NCBI RefSeq assembly: GCF_026130545.1
Contig: NZ_JAMOIM010000001.1
Location: forward strand, 496,001-560,000
From: Lichenifustis flavocetrariae
Lineage (GTDB): Bacteria > Pseudomonadota > Alphaproteobacteria > Rhizobiales > Beijerinckiaceae
Direction: 5' to 3'
Length of the DNA stretch: 64,000 bases
The translations under genes were made by a program, and so were the position numbers. The notes beneath the pieces were generated by a model. The model made no database searches, was not told the origin of the DNA, and saw only the letters and a list, made by a program, of their open reading frames with translations. Within the stretch, counting starts at the first letter, position 1. Every line of letters starts with the position of its first letter. Of this stretch, positions 44,842 through 52,520 are shown one piece after another.

Positions 44842-45636
44842 ATGATCCGTTCCGCCCTGATGACCGTCATGACCGCAGCCGCCCAAAAGGCGGGGCGAGG
44901 CCTCAAGCGTGATCTCGGTGAGATCGAGAACCTGCAGGTCTCGATCAAAGGGCCAGGGGACTTCGTGACGGCCGCCGACAAACGGGCCGAGAAGGTCCTG
45001 TTCGAGGAATTGTCGCGCGCCCGGCCCGGCTATGGATTCATCATGGAGGAGGGCGGGGTCGTCGAGGGAACGGACAAGAGCCACACCTGGCACATCGACC
45101 CACTCGACGGCACCACGAATTTCCTGCATGGCCTCCCGGTCTTCGCCATTTCGATCGCGCTGGTGCGCGACGAGCAGATCGTGGCGGGCCTCATCTTCAA
45201 CCCGGCAACGGACGAGATGTATGTGACCGAGAAGGGGCAGGGCGCCTTTCTCAACAACACCCGGTTGCGCGTCGCGGCGCGTCGCAACCTGGCCGAGTCG
45301 TTGATAGGCTGCGGCATCCCGCCGCTCGCGAGGGCCAAGCATCATCCCGTGTTCCGCGCCGAGTTCGGGGCGCTCCTGGCGGTTGCCGGCAACATGCGGC
45401 GCCTGGGTTCCGCGGCCCTCGATCTCGCGTCCGTGGCCGCCGGGCGGTTCGATGGCTATTGGGAGCGCAACATCCATAGCTGGGATGTCGCCGCCGGCAT
45501 CCTCCTGGTGCGCGAGGCCGGAGGGTTCGTCAGCACGGCCGACGGCAAAGACGACGTCCTCGACGGCGGCAGTATCGTGGCCGGCAATGAGTATATTCAC
45601 CGCAACATGCTCGCCACACTTCGGCAGGCGCATTGA
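44842..45636 (+). CDS. suhB: Inositol monophosphatase family protein (SuhB-like)
   Basis: 264 residues, Mg-dependent phosphatase superfamily. Metal ligands: Glu in IMEEGGVVEG, the DPLDGTTNFLHG motif and Asp in SWDVAAGILLV. The start at 44842 (MIRSALMTVMTAAAQKAGRG) fits the family. Substrates in bacteria include inositol-1-phosphate, and the E. coli homologue also acts in rRNA transcription complexes; the local role is not visible. The gene lies between zapA and the MotA-like gene on one strand. Confidence 0.9.
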   Translation: MIRSALMTVMTAAAQKAGRGLKRDLGEIENLQVSIKGPGDFVTAADKRAEKVLFEELSRARPGYGFIMEEGGVVEGTDKSHTWHIDPLDGTTNFLHGLPVFAISIALVRDEQIVAGLIFNPATDEMYVTEKGQGAFLNNTRLRVAARRNLAESLIGCGIPPLARAKHHPVFRAEFGALLAVAGNMRRLGSAALDLASVAAGRFDGYWERNIHSWDVAAGILLVREAGGFVSTADGKDDVLDGGSIVAGNEYIHRNMLATLRQAH

Positions 45637-45741
45637 GCCAAACGATCCGTGGCGGTTTCGCGTGAGTTCCCGGAACCATTCTGTTAAAGGTTGCAAAAGG
45701 CTGTGCGGGAGCGCGCGCGTGGCCGCAACCGGATCGGATTG

Positions 45742-46713
45742 ATGGCCTCACGTGGTGATCCCTTTCGCCTGTCCTCACCCCGGGTCTTCCTGGTCAGGAT
45801 GGTGGTTTTCCTGATCCTTGTCGGCTTCGTGGCTCTGATCCTCTATCGGCAGATCCAGACAGCCTTCCTGGCCAATCCGGCCCTCAACGGGCTCATTTTC
45901 GGCGTCGCGGCAATCGGTGTGATCCTTGGCTTGCGACAGGTCATCCGCCTGTTTCGCGAGGTGCGGTGGGTCAATGGACTCCGGCAACAGACCAACGACG
46001 CGCCCCCGCCGGTTCTGCTGGCGCCGCTGACCACCATCTTCCGCCAGGGATCGACGGATCGCGCGATCCCGACACTCACCCTGCGCGCCGTGCTCGATGC
46101 GGTCGGGTCCCGGCTCGACGAGTCTCGCGAGCTCGCGCGCTACCTCACAGGCCTGCTGATTTTTCTCGGCTTGCTCGGGACCTTCTGGGGTTTGCTTGCA
46201 ACGGTGGGCTCGATCTCGGGCGTCATCCAGTCCATGCAGGTCACCGGCGATGCCGGGACGATGTTCGACGATCTCAAGAATGGCTTGGCGGCGCCGATCG
46301 CCGGCATGAGCGTCTCCTTCACCTCGTCGCTGTTCGGCTTGTCGGGCTCGCTCGTGCTGGGCTTTCTGGACCTTCAGGCCGGGCAGGCGCAAAATCGTTT
46401 CTTCACCGAACTGGAAGACACGCTGTCGACCTTCACCACCGAAGCCGCCGGTGAGGGCTCCGAGGCTGCGGCCGTCGCGCTTCCGCCGGGGCTGCAGGCC
46501 GCGCTCGACAAGATCGCGGCCGGAACCGACCAGTCGAGCAGCCGGGCCGCAACCGTTGCCATGGCCAATCTCGCCGAGGGCATCCAAGGGCTCGTGCAGC
46601 ACATGCGCTCGGAGCAGCAATTGATCCGCGACTGGGTCGAGACTCAATCGAGCCAGAGCAACGAGACGCGCCGCCTGCTGGAACGCATGGTGCGTGAGAA
46701 GGAGATGCGCTGA
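45742..46713 (+). CDS. MotA/TolQ/ExbB-like inner-membrane protein
   Basis: 323 residues from ATG 45742 (MASRGDPFRLSSPRVFLVRM). Hydrophobic spans at about 18-38 (VVFLILVGFVALIL), 48-66 (LNGLIFGVAAIGVILG), 134-155 (LTGLLIFLGLLGTFWGLLAT) and about 190-215 (SVSFTSSLFGLSGSLVLGF). The second pair, with GTFWGLL and GLAAPIAGMSVSFTSSLFGL, is the core of proton-channel proteins of the MotA/TolQ/ExbB family. It overlaps the MotB-like gene by one base. The pair is not beside flagellar genes, so a role in envelope energisation rather than motility is likely. Confidence 0.82.
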   Translation: MASRGDPFRLSSPRVFLVRMVVFLILVGFVALILYRQIQTAFLANPALNGLIFGVAAIGVILGLRQVIRLFREVRWVNGLRQQTNDAPPPVLLAPLTTIFRQGSTDRAIPTLTLRAVLDAVGSRLDESRELARYLTGLLIFLGLLGTFWGLLATVGSISGVIQSMQVTGDAGTMFDDLKNGLAAPIAGMSVSFTSSLFGLSGSLVLGFLDLQAGQAQNRFFTELEDTLSTFTTEAAGEGSEAAAVALPPGLQAALDKIAAGTDQSSSRAATVAMANLAEGIQGLVQHMRSEQQLIRDWVETQSSQSNETRRLLERMVREKEMR

Positions 46714-47741
46714 TGGCGCTCGCCCGCGCCCGGCGTAGCCACCGTCAGGTCGACTATTGGCCCGGCTTCGTCGATGCGCTGTCGGTGATGCTTCTCGTCA
46801 TCACCTTCCTGCTTTCCGTCTTCATGCTGTCGCAGTTCTACATGTCACGTGAGGTGACCGGCAAGGACTCGGCCTTGAGCCGGCTCAACCGGCAGATCGA
46901 GGAACTGACCTCACTGCTGGCGCTGGAACGGTCGAAATCGACCAGCGATCAATCGAGTCTCGCCTCGCTGCAATCGACGCTCGATGCGACCACCAAGGAG
47001 CGGAACCGCCTGCAGGGCGTGATCGATGCCGGCGTCCTGGCCGGTGCGTCGGAGGCCGCGCAGGCGAGCTCCGAGACTGCCGCTGTGGCAAAAGAAAAGG
47101 ACAATACGGCGCGGGCGTTTGCCCAGATCGATATCCTGAACCAGCAGATTTCCGCCCTTCGCAAGCAATTGTCAGCTCTGGAAGACGCGCTCGGCGCTTC
47201 CGAATCGCGCGATAAGGAGAGCCAGGCCAGGATTGCCGAACTCGGATCCCGCCTCAATGTGGCCTTGGCCCAGAAGGTCCAGGAACTCGCCCGCTACAGG
47301 TCGGATTTCTTCGGACGGCTGAGGGAGATCCTCGGCAATCGGCCCGGCATCCGGGTCGTCGGCGATCGCTTCGTGTTCCAATCGGAGGTTCTGTTCGACT
47401 CGGGGCAAGCCACCATGAGTCCGGACGGGCGGGCTGGAATGGACCAGCTGGCCGCCGCCATCATCGATCTCGAGCGTGAGATCCCACCGGACATCCCGTG
47501 GATCCTGCGCGTCGATGGCCACACCGACAAGCGCCCCATCACGTCGCCGCAGTTCAAATCGAACTGGGACCTGTCTGCATCGCGCGCCATCGCGGTGGTG
47601 CAATATCTGGTGACAAAGGGCGTCGACCCGCAGCGGCTGCTCGCTGCCGGTTTCGGTGAGTTCCAGCCGATCGACCCCGGCGACAGCGAGGAAGCCTTGC
47701 GCCGCAATCGACGCATCGAGCTCAAATTGACGGAACGGTGA
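46713..47741 (+). CDS. OmpA/MotB-domain membrane protein
   Basis: 342 residues. One N-terminal transmembrane helix (about 20-42, VDALSVMLLVITFLLSVFML), preceded by the MotB-like DYWPGFVDAL, whose Asp could serve as the proton site. A long coiled coil lies at about 55-200. The C-terminal OmpA-type peptidoglycan-binding domain is clear (SEVLFDSGQATMSPDGRA; RVDGHTDKRPI; SASRAIAVVQYLV; RRNRRIELKL). Together with the upstream channel protein it forms a MotAB/TolQR-like stator. TGATG overlap with the upstream gene. Confidence 0.87.
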   Translation: MALARARRSHRQVDYWPGFVDALSVMLLVITFLLSVFMLSQFYMSREVTGKDSALSRLNRQIEELTSLLALERSKSTSDQSSLASLQSTLDATTKERNRLQGVIDAGVLAGASEAAQASSETAAVAKEKDNTARAFAQIDILNQQISALRKQLSALEDALGASESRDKESQARIAELGSRLNVALAQKVQELARYRSDFFGRLREILGNRPGIRVVGDRFVFQSEVLFDSGQATMSPDGRAGMDQLAAAIIDLEREIPPDIPWILRVDGHTDKRPITSPQFKSNWDLSASRAIAVVQYLVTKGVDPQRLLAAGFGEFQPIDPGDSEEALRRNRRIELKLTER

Positions 47742-48208
47742 CCCTTTCGATCCGAGAGGCGGACGATCGCGATTTTGCGGCGATGGTCGATGTCTGGGCC
47801 GAAGCCTGGACGGCCCTGCTGCCTCACATCGACTTTGACGCACGTCGGCCGTGGTTCACCCAATACCTCGGTACATTGCGACAAGAGGGCGCCATCCTTC
47901 TTGCCGCTTTCGATGCGGCGGACCGTGTTCAGGGTTTTGTGACGGTCGATCCTGGCAAGCAGGAGGTCGACCAATTGGTCACGGCTCTTGCCGTGCAGCG
48001 GCGCGGTGTCGGGCGACAGCTTCTACACCTGGCCAAGGAACGGTCCCCTGTTGGCTTATCGCTGACCGTGAATGTGATGAACACGCGCGCGCTTGGCCTC
48101 TACCTGAGCGAAGGCTTTGTGGTTGTCGGCGACGGGGTCAGCTCACGATCCGGCCTGCCGGTTCATCACATGCGCTGGACTGGTTCCGAGGGTCACGCAC
48201 TCGTTTGA
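47738..48208 (+). CDS. GNAT family N-acetyltransferase
   Basis: 156 residues starting at GTG 47738, overlapping the previous stop (GTGA). IREADDRDFAAMVDVWAEAW is the usual GNAT first strand and helix. The acetyl-CoA loop appears as ALAVQRRGVGRQLLHLA (a variant of Q/RxxGxG/A), followed by LTVNVMNTRALGLYLSEGFV, the N-A--LYe--GF motif. The acceptor is unknown. The gene is the last of the core block before the tRNA. Confidence 0.87.
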   Translation: MTLSIREADDRDFAAMVDVWAEAWTALLPHIDFDARRPWFTQYLGTLRQEGAILLAAFDAADRVQGFVTVDPGKQEVDQLVTALAVQRRGVGRQLLHLAKERSPVGLSLTVNVMNTRALGLYLSEGFVVVGDGVSSRSGLPVHHMRWTGSEGHALV

Positions 48209-48456
48209 ACGTGCAATCGGCTGGCGCGGTGCGTGCTCGCTGAAGCACGACTGCCATCGTCATCTCGACGAGCGGTCGATCCGGCCGGGATACGTTCCTG
48301 TGAGGGACGCCCACATGTCGAACCCTGCGCTCATCGATGCCAGAACATTGGACGCGTGATCGCGTTAAACCAGTTGCCAAATGCCGCGCGACCCACTAAC
48401 TCTCCGCCCATGGTTGACCAAAGCGCGCTGCGGCCCGTTTCTGGTTCATCTTGTGC
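48209..48456. other. Intergenic region before tRNA-Arg
   Basis: 248 bases between the acetyltransferase and the tRNA. Short ORFs here on both strands have no support; some of them read through the tRNA gene itself. The tRNA promoter should lie near its right end. Confidence 0.5.
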
Positions 48457-48533
48457 GCGCTCGTAGCTCAGCTGGATAGAGCACCAGACTACGAATCTGG
48501 GGGTCAGGAGTTCGAATCTCTTCGAGCGCGCCA
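48457..48533 (+). tRNA. tRNA-Arg (anticodon ACG)
   Basis: A 77-base cloverleaf with CCA encoded. Acceptor GCGCTCG at 48457-48463 pairs with CGAGCGC at the 3' end. D-arm GCTCAGCTGGATAGAGC; anticodon stem CCAGA/TCTGG with loop CTACGAA, anticodon ACG; T-arm AGGAG-TTCGAAT-CTCTT. It reads CGU and, with A34 modified to inosine, CGC and CGA. It forms the border between core genes and the accessory region to the right, and tRNA-Arg genes are frequent integration sites. Confidence 0.97.
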
Positions 48534-48571
48534 ATGAAATCAACCACTTAGATGCCCTTTTCAGATAAGTT

Positions 48572-48611
48572 TGCTTCCGGTAGAAACGACATCGGAAGCA
48601 TATCGGAAGCA
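48572..48611. repeat. Short direct and inverted repeats next to the tRNA 3' end
   Basis: ATCGGAAGCA occurs at 48591-48600 and again at 48602-48611, and TGCTTCCG at 48572-48579 is its inverted partner. Three copies in 40 bases directly after a tRNA suggest integrase arm-type sites or an island-end element. No integrase gene is seen beside them. Confidence 0.4.
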
Positions 48612-48646
48612 GGCCGACCCCCGCGAAGAAGGCCGGGCCAGGGATG

Positions 48647-49234
48647 TCAGTCAGCGAAGCCGATTACGCGGAGGGTGCTCGGCGGCGGCGCCGCAGGCTG
48701 GCCAAGCATCTCGGCAAGGTTCCTGCCGGCGCGGCGAGCAACCGATTTCGGATCCTCGGTGTAGCGCTTGCGGCGCTTCACCGGCCGGCGCCAACCGTCC
48801 TGTTCTTCGCAGCTTTGCTCATTCGGGCGCCCAGCCCAATCCCTCTGATCCAGCCGCGAATCGAGGGCCGCAAGCGAGGGCTCGTTGTCGGGCTCCTCAT
48901 CGTGTGGCTGGCTTTGGATGCAAGCGCCTTCGTCTTCGCAGACAGGCTCGCAATCATCGAATTTCGGTGATCGCTTGCCCGCGGCCCATCGGCGCTGGTC
49001 AAGCGTGCCAACGGTCACCACACATGAGCCGCCCAGGGAGGACGTCCCCATCCATCCTTCCGGCGAGCCAAGCGTCGGCTCGACCTCGGGATCGCCGTCC
49101 AAGGCGTCGAGGGCCTCGATCAGGATCTCGATCGCGGCTTCTGCTTGCTTCCTTCGGAGTCGAGCCAAGGTGCGCAGCGTGTCGGGCGAGAAGGCACCGT
49201 CAGCCAGAATGTCTGAGAGCTGATGATCAAGCAT
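48647..49234 (-). CDS. Hypothetical protein of accessory region
   Basis: 195 residues from ATG 49234 (MLDHQLSDILADGAFSPDTL), with GGGAGG upstream. The N-terminal 60 residues are helical (LARLRRKQAEAAIEILIEAL). DALDGDPEVEPTLGSPEGW is followed by a stretch rich in Asp and Glu with scattered Cys and His, and the C-terminus is basic (VKRRKRYTEDPKSVARRAGR). I recall similar DALDGDPD-type proteins in rhizobial prophage-like regions but cannot assign a function. It overlaps the upstream 87-residue gene by 8 bases. Confidence 0.6.
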   Translation of the reverse strand: MLDHQLSDILADGAFSPDTLRTLARLRRKQAEAAIEILIEALDALDGDPEVEPTLGSPEGWMGTSSLGGSCVVTVGTLDQRRWAAGKRSPKFDDCEPVCEDEGACIQSQPHDEEPDNEPSLAALDSRLDQRDWAGRPNEQSCEEQDGWRRPVKRRKRYTEDPKSVARRAGRNLAEMLGQPAAPPPSTLRVIGFAD

Positions 49235-49490
49235 CGCGCCCTCCCTTGAAAAGGAGGACTCCAGGATGCGCCTGGACAAGGCCGGCGCGCGGCGGGGCTG
49301 CAGCGGCGAGCCTGATCGGGCTGGGCGGGATGAGGATGTCGAGCAGCTCATACAGCCGAGCCGTAGTGCGGTCCCGGAGCGCGCTTAGGGCCAGGAACTC
49401 GCTTTCGAGATCCACTCGGCAAGGAATGCGGCCGACGGCGCCAAGTGGCGGACCGTCAGGCATAGGTGTGCTATTGGCGGGAGCAGCCAT
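49227..49490 (-). CDS. Small hypothetical protein
   Basis: 87 residues, MAAPANSTPMPDGPPLGAVG at the start, then VDLESEFLALSALRDRTTAR and a Pro/Ala-rich end. Its 3' end overlaps the start of the 195-residue gene. The helical middle could be a DNA-binding or dimerisation element, but no known domain is seen. It is divergent from the ribbon-helix-helix gene and may be controlled by that protein through the palindrome at 49562-49610. Confidence 0.5.
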   Translation of the reverse strand: MAAPANSTPMPDGPPLGAVGRIPCRVDLESEFLALSALRDRTTARLYELLDILIPPSPIRLAAAAPPRAGLVQAHPGVLLFKGGRDA

Positions 49491-49561
49491 GGCGAGACTC
49501 CAAGAAGTTTCGGTGTGGTCAGGGCTGGATCGGAAGGTTGCACCCTTTCGCCCAGCCCGCC

Positions 49562-49610
49562 TTTCTGGTACACCTTTATCATGGACACGTCAATAAAGGT
49601 ACACCAGAAA
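49562..49610. promoter_or_regulatory. 18-bp perfect inverted repeat spanning the RHH start codon
   Basis: TTTCTGGTACACCTTTAT at 49562-49579 is exactly inverted at 49593-49610, with 13 bases between that contain the ATG of the ribbon-helix-helix gene. It could be an operator for autoregulation by the encoded CopG-like protein, or an mRNA hairpin that hides the start codon, or both. It also lies upstream of the divergent minus-strand pair. Confidence 0.7.
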
Positions 49611-49817
49611 AAAGGACGCGGTCGTCCTGCGACAGGGCGAGGCCCCGCAGTCACATCCAGACTTACTGATGAGATTGTTGCCGGACTCGATGCCTACTCC
49701 GACCGTCAGCCAGATCCCAAACCCTCGCGCTCTGAGATGATTCGGAAGATTTTGGAAGACCGGCTTGTCCATGAAGGGTTGATCGAGGCAGGTCCGGCGG
49801 TCGGGACGCGAACCTAG
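49581..49817 (+). CDS. Ribbon-helix-helix (CopG/Arc-type) DNA-binding protein
   Basis: 78 residues from ATG 49581 (MDTSIKVHQKKGRGRPATGR). A basic Lys/Arg/Gly arm precedes a predicted beta strand (AVTSRLTDEIVAGLDAYSDR) and two helices (SRSEMIRKILEDRLVHEGLI), the RHH arrangement. A longer frame upstream is non-conserved in look, and no Shine-Dalgarno sequence is present at either start. The start codon lies in the loop of an 18-bp perfect palindrome, suggesting autoregulation. It may be an antitoxin or copy-control-type repressor; no toxin gene is evident next to it. Confidence 0.65.
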   Translation: MDTSIKVHQKKGRGRPATGRGPAVTSRLTDEIVAGLDAYSDRQPDPKPSRSEMIRKILEDRLVHEGLIEAGPAVGTRT

Positions 49818-49874
49818 CTCGAGGTCACCTGCTTAGGATTGGAAACAGCGAAATCAAATGACGGAAGGTTCAAC

Positions 49875-50408
49875 TTGAGCAATCAGGATCCTGATTTCAT
49901 TTCCGGAAGGATGGACGACGCCGAGAAGGCCTATGCTGATCGCGTCCATCAGGATCGGTCCAAGGCAATCGAATTCTCGAAAGATTACGGCACCGCGACC
50001 ATCCGATCGCTGTTCCTGCTGAATGGCGGTGCGGCGGTAGCAGTTCTCTCCCTCATTGGAGCGCTCATCGCCCGGACGACCGACGCATCCGCGTTGCTTG
50101 CAGCGAAGCTCGTGAATGGGGTTAGCTTTGCCCTGTGCTCGTTTTGCGTAGGTCTCGTCTTCGCGGTTGTGCCTATGGCACTCGGCTACATCAACTTCAT
50201 GCTGATTGCACACACGGTTCCTACACCGCTGGAACTATTCGCAGCCTACCTTCGCAACTTCGAGCACAGCCGATCAACGGTTCAGGCAAACAAATGGGCT
50301 ATCCGAACCATGTGGATGGCCATCGTCGCCGCATTTGTGTCTGCCGCATTGTTTAGCCTTGGAGTTTTTCTGGTATACCGCGCCTTTGACAAAGCCACGA
50401 GCGGCTGA
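49875..50408 (+). CDS. Hypothetical membrane protein
   Basis: About 177 residues from TTG 49875 (GGAAGG upstream); an earlier TTG at 49839 is possible. A soluble N-terminus of about 50 residues (DDAEKAYADRVHQDRSKAIE) is followed by a hydrophobic span at LFLLNGGAAVAVLSLIGALI, another at VSFALCSFCVGLVFAVVPMA continuing through GYINFMLIAH, and a last one at MAIVAAFVSAALFSLGVFLV. Three or four helices with both ends likely cytoplasmic. No domain recognised. Base use is less GC-rich than the core genes, consistent with acquired DNA. Confidence 0.65.
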   Translation: MSNQDPDFISGRMDDAEKAYADRVHQDRSKAIEFSKDYGTATIRSLFLLNGGAAVAVLSLIGALIARTTDASALLAAKLVNGVSFALCSFCVGLVFAVVPMALGYINFMLIAHTVPTPLELFAAYLRNFEHSRSTVQANKWAIRTMWMAIVAAFVSAALFSLGVFLVYRAFDKATSG

Positions 50409-50578
50409 ATCAACTAAGGCCCCAAACTAACCGTTTCGCGCGGCATGAGGTTTTTTGCGTACGATCCGGTAGGCGCGTAGCGACCGCAAGAGTCTGGCGG
50501 AGCGACGCCCGGGTGCGGAAGGATGGCGAACCATACGGCCAACCCGAGTGCCCCCGACGCTTCGTAATTAACCAAGAT

Positions 50579-50591
50579 TGACAATTTGTCA
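50579..50591. promoter_or_regulatory. TTGACA box within a 13-base palindrome
   Basis: TGACAATTTGTCA at 50579-50591 is a perfect palindrome that includes a TTGACA-like -35 element about 65 bases ahead of the CTERM-type gene. It could be the promoter and an overlapping repressor site of that gene. I see no clear -10 hexamer. Confidence 0.35.
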
Positions 50592-50655
50592 TGTCTCCAC
50601 CGTAACTGGATTCCCAATTCGAAAAAGCTCGAATGGCGAAAAAAGGAGGAGGCGC

Positions 50656-51366
50656 ATGCAAAGCAGTCTTTGGGCGGGCTTGGCCGTAGCGACGGCCGTT
50701 ATGATCCCAAGCATCTCACAAGCGCAGACACTGAACCTGAGCTTCAGCGGTCCAGGTGTGGCTGCCGCGTTGACCCTTACGGTCTCACCCGATCCGAATA
50801 CCGGCCCGTTGGGTACTTCGCCGAATCAGTACGACCCTGTTGGCGCGTATACCATCGATTCGGTAAGCGGCACGTTTTCCGACACCAACAACGGGCTTGG
50901 CATCACGAATGCAGCCGTAACCGGCTTTGCAAGTTTAAATCAGGTGGACCCGGAGCCTGGCAACCTGCTTGCGCCCGCTAGTTTTAGCCTCTTCACTGTC
51001 ACCAATGGCGTTGATGATGGCTCCGGACACCCCTCACCGGGGCTTCACTACGACAATCTATTCTATCCAAGCGGATCGCCGCAGACCGCGACCGACTATC
51101 CGTTCCACGGTGGCGCGTTCGACATCTACGGCCTGGTGTTCACAATTGCCGGCGGTGATGCCGTGAACCTCTGGAGCAACGGCAATACGCCCGGCGGCCT
51201 GAACTACGGGGTTGCGGTTACCGACGGGGCCGACGTCTTGGATTACACAAGCGGTGTGTCAGCAGTCCCGCTTCCATCCTCTGCCCCCATGTTCGGCGCG
51301 GCTCTCCTGGCCCTCGGTGCTATGGGCTATGCGGCTAAGCGCAAGAAGGCTGCTGCCGCAGCCTGA
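50656..51366 (+). CDS. Exported PEP/VPLPA-CTERM-like protein
   Basis: 236 residues from ATG 50656 with AAGGAGGAGG upstream. Sec signal peptide MQSSLWAGLAVATAVMIPSI ending SQAQ. The body is rich in Gly, Asn, Asp, Ser and Thr and looks like an extracellular beta protein (SGTFSDTNNGLGITNAAVTG). The C-terminus has the three-part exosortase sorting signal: AVPLPSS, a hydrophobic helix MFGAALLALGAMGYAA, then KRKK. Such proteins are processed by an exosortase and often go with exopolysaccharide. No exosortase gene is in this window. Confidence 0.75.
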   Translation: MQSSLWAGLAVATAVMIPSISQAQTLNLSFSGPGVAAALTLTVSPDPNTGPLGTSPNQYDPVGAYTIDSVSGTFSDTNNGLGITNAAVTGFASLNQVDPEPGNLLAPASFSLFTVTNGVDDGSGHPSPGLHYDNLFYPSGSPQTATDYPFHGGAFDIYGLVFTIAGGDAVNLWSNGNTPGGLNYGVAVTDGADVLDYTSGVSAVPLPSSAPMFGAALLALGAMGYAAKRKKAAAAA

Positions 51367-51550
51367 CACCGCTTGTTAAAGCCTCCTGGCCGCGGTCAGT
51401 AGGCAGGCAAGTCAACGCGAGACACCCGCGGCGAGAGCTGCGGGTGTTCTTGTGCGCAGCGTCGTACTCATCAGCCAGCCACATCTTGGCCTGGCCCTCG
51501 ATCAGCAATGCATCGCCTTGGGCCTTGTAGGCGGCGGAGATCCCGTTCAC
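51335..51550 (-). pseudogene. Possible gene remnant
   Basis: Minus-strand frame from GTG 51550: NGISAAYKAQGDALLIEGQA continues KMWLADEYDAAHKN. The helix with LADEYDAA resembles, from memory, the start of prophage-type proteins in Rhizobiales. After about 35 residues the frame turns into unrelated sequence and runs through the terminator hairpin at 51422-51447, so only the first third looks like former coding DNA. Confidence 0.3.
51422..51447 (+). terminator. Terminator after the CTERM-like gene
   Basis: ACACCCGC at 51422-51429 pairs perfectly with GCGGGTGT at 51440-51447, and TCTTGTG follows. It lies 56 bases after the stop of the exported protein gene. Confidence 0.6.
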
Positions 51551-51961
51551 CTCGCGTCAACCCTGATCCAGCATTGTGGCCCGGCAGACGCGCCGCCGCG
51601 TACCTCAGATATACGGATGGCGGCGCGTCGGCACGCCTGCTTCGAGAGGGTTGGCCGGGCCGCCCGGCACTGTCGTGCTTCGCCAGCCGAGAGGTGCGCT
51701 CTCTAACAGTCGCGGCCTGTCATCGGGAAGCAACTCACTTGCCTCGCGACACGCTCGCGCTCAGATCTTCAATCGGCCGTGGCTTGGATCCCACTATCAC
51801 GATGATCGCGCTGAGGATAAAAAGCATGATGTAGGGGAAAATGCTTTGGCGACGGATGCGGACGAATCGGCGTGTTTTGCGAGGGGGAAGATTGCTGGGC
51901 ATCCAAGCATCCTACCTTTTGCAGGTCGCTACATTGAGGTCGCACTGCACTCCGCAATTCA
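51551..51961. other. About 400 bases without a supported gene
   Basis: Overlapping frames exist on the plus strand, but none has a convincing start, ribosome site or protein-like composition. A lower-GC patch near 51820-51900 suggests mosaic, acquired DNA. Nothing else recognised. Confidence 0.4.
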
Positions 51962-52282
51962 TCAAATCCCGCCGATGACCTTTGCCATGACCACGAGCAC
52001 GACGACGCCTACTAACGCCATCATCGCGACAATGGGCCAGACCTTCTTGGCGACGCCTGAGGACGGGTCGGCTCGAAGGGCAGCTTTGCTGGTTGATGCC
52101 TCTTGCCGACGAGCCAGCGCGATCTCTTCTGGTAGGGGCGAATGGCCACCGGCTTCATCGTCAGTGCCAAGTGGTGAGAGGCCAAGATCATGCACGGCGA
52201 CACCTTCGCCGGCCCGAGCGACGTGAATGTCTTGCTTCAACTGGGCAACCGTGTCGCTGCCGCCTTGTGCTGATGTCTTCAT
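51962..52282 (-). CDS. Hypothetical protein with C-terminal membrane anchor
   Basis: 106 residues from ATG 52282 (MKTSAQGGSDTVAQLKQDIH). A hydrophilic N-terminal part with LPEEIALARRQEA leads to one transmembrane helix at the C-terminus (VWPIVAMMALVGVVVLVVMA). The topology is that of a tail-anchored or small holin-like protein. No ribosome site is evident, and the frame stays open far upstream, so the start is uncertain. No family recognised. Confidence 0.45.
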   Translation of the reverse strand: MKTSAQGGSDTVAQLKQDIHVARAGEGVAVHDLGLSPLGTDDEAGGHSPLPEEIALARRQEASTSKAALRADPSSGVAKKVWPIVAMMALVGVVVLVVMAKVIGGI

Positions 52283-52520
52283 GCGGAAGCAACGTGCAAG
52301 CGGTGAAAACGTATCTGCGCACATCGCCGCAGTAGAAAGATACAAAGGCAGATCGAGCCAACAAAGCCGGTTCAAGTTGGTGTCGAGGCTGCCGCGGGAT
52401 CCTTGCGCGAGGCTGGTGCGCGTCAATTCCGACAAACCTCGACCGCACGGTGATCCACGCTGGCACATGGTATGAGGCTTATCACAGACAGGCCTCCAAC
52501 CATACGGTACGCTCCCGGCT

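Noticed and set aside
48331-48543. Minus-strand protein reading through the tRNA
   Set aside because: The frame is an artefact of the tRNA sequence (LARSKRFELL-type translation) and has no independent support.
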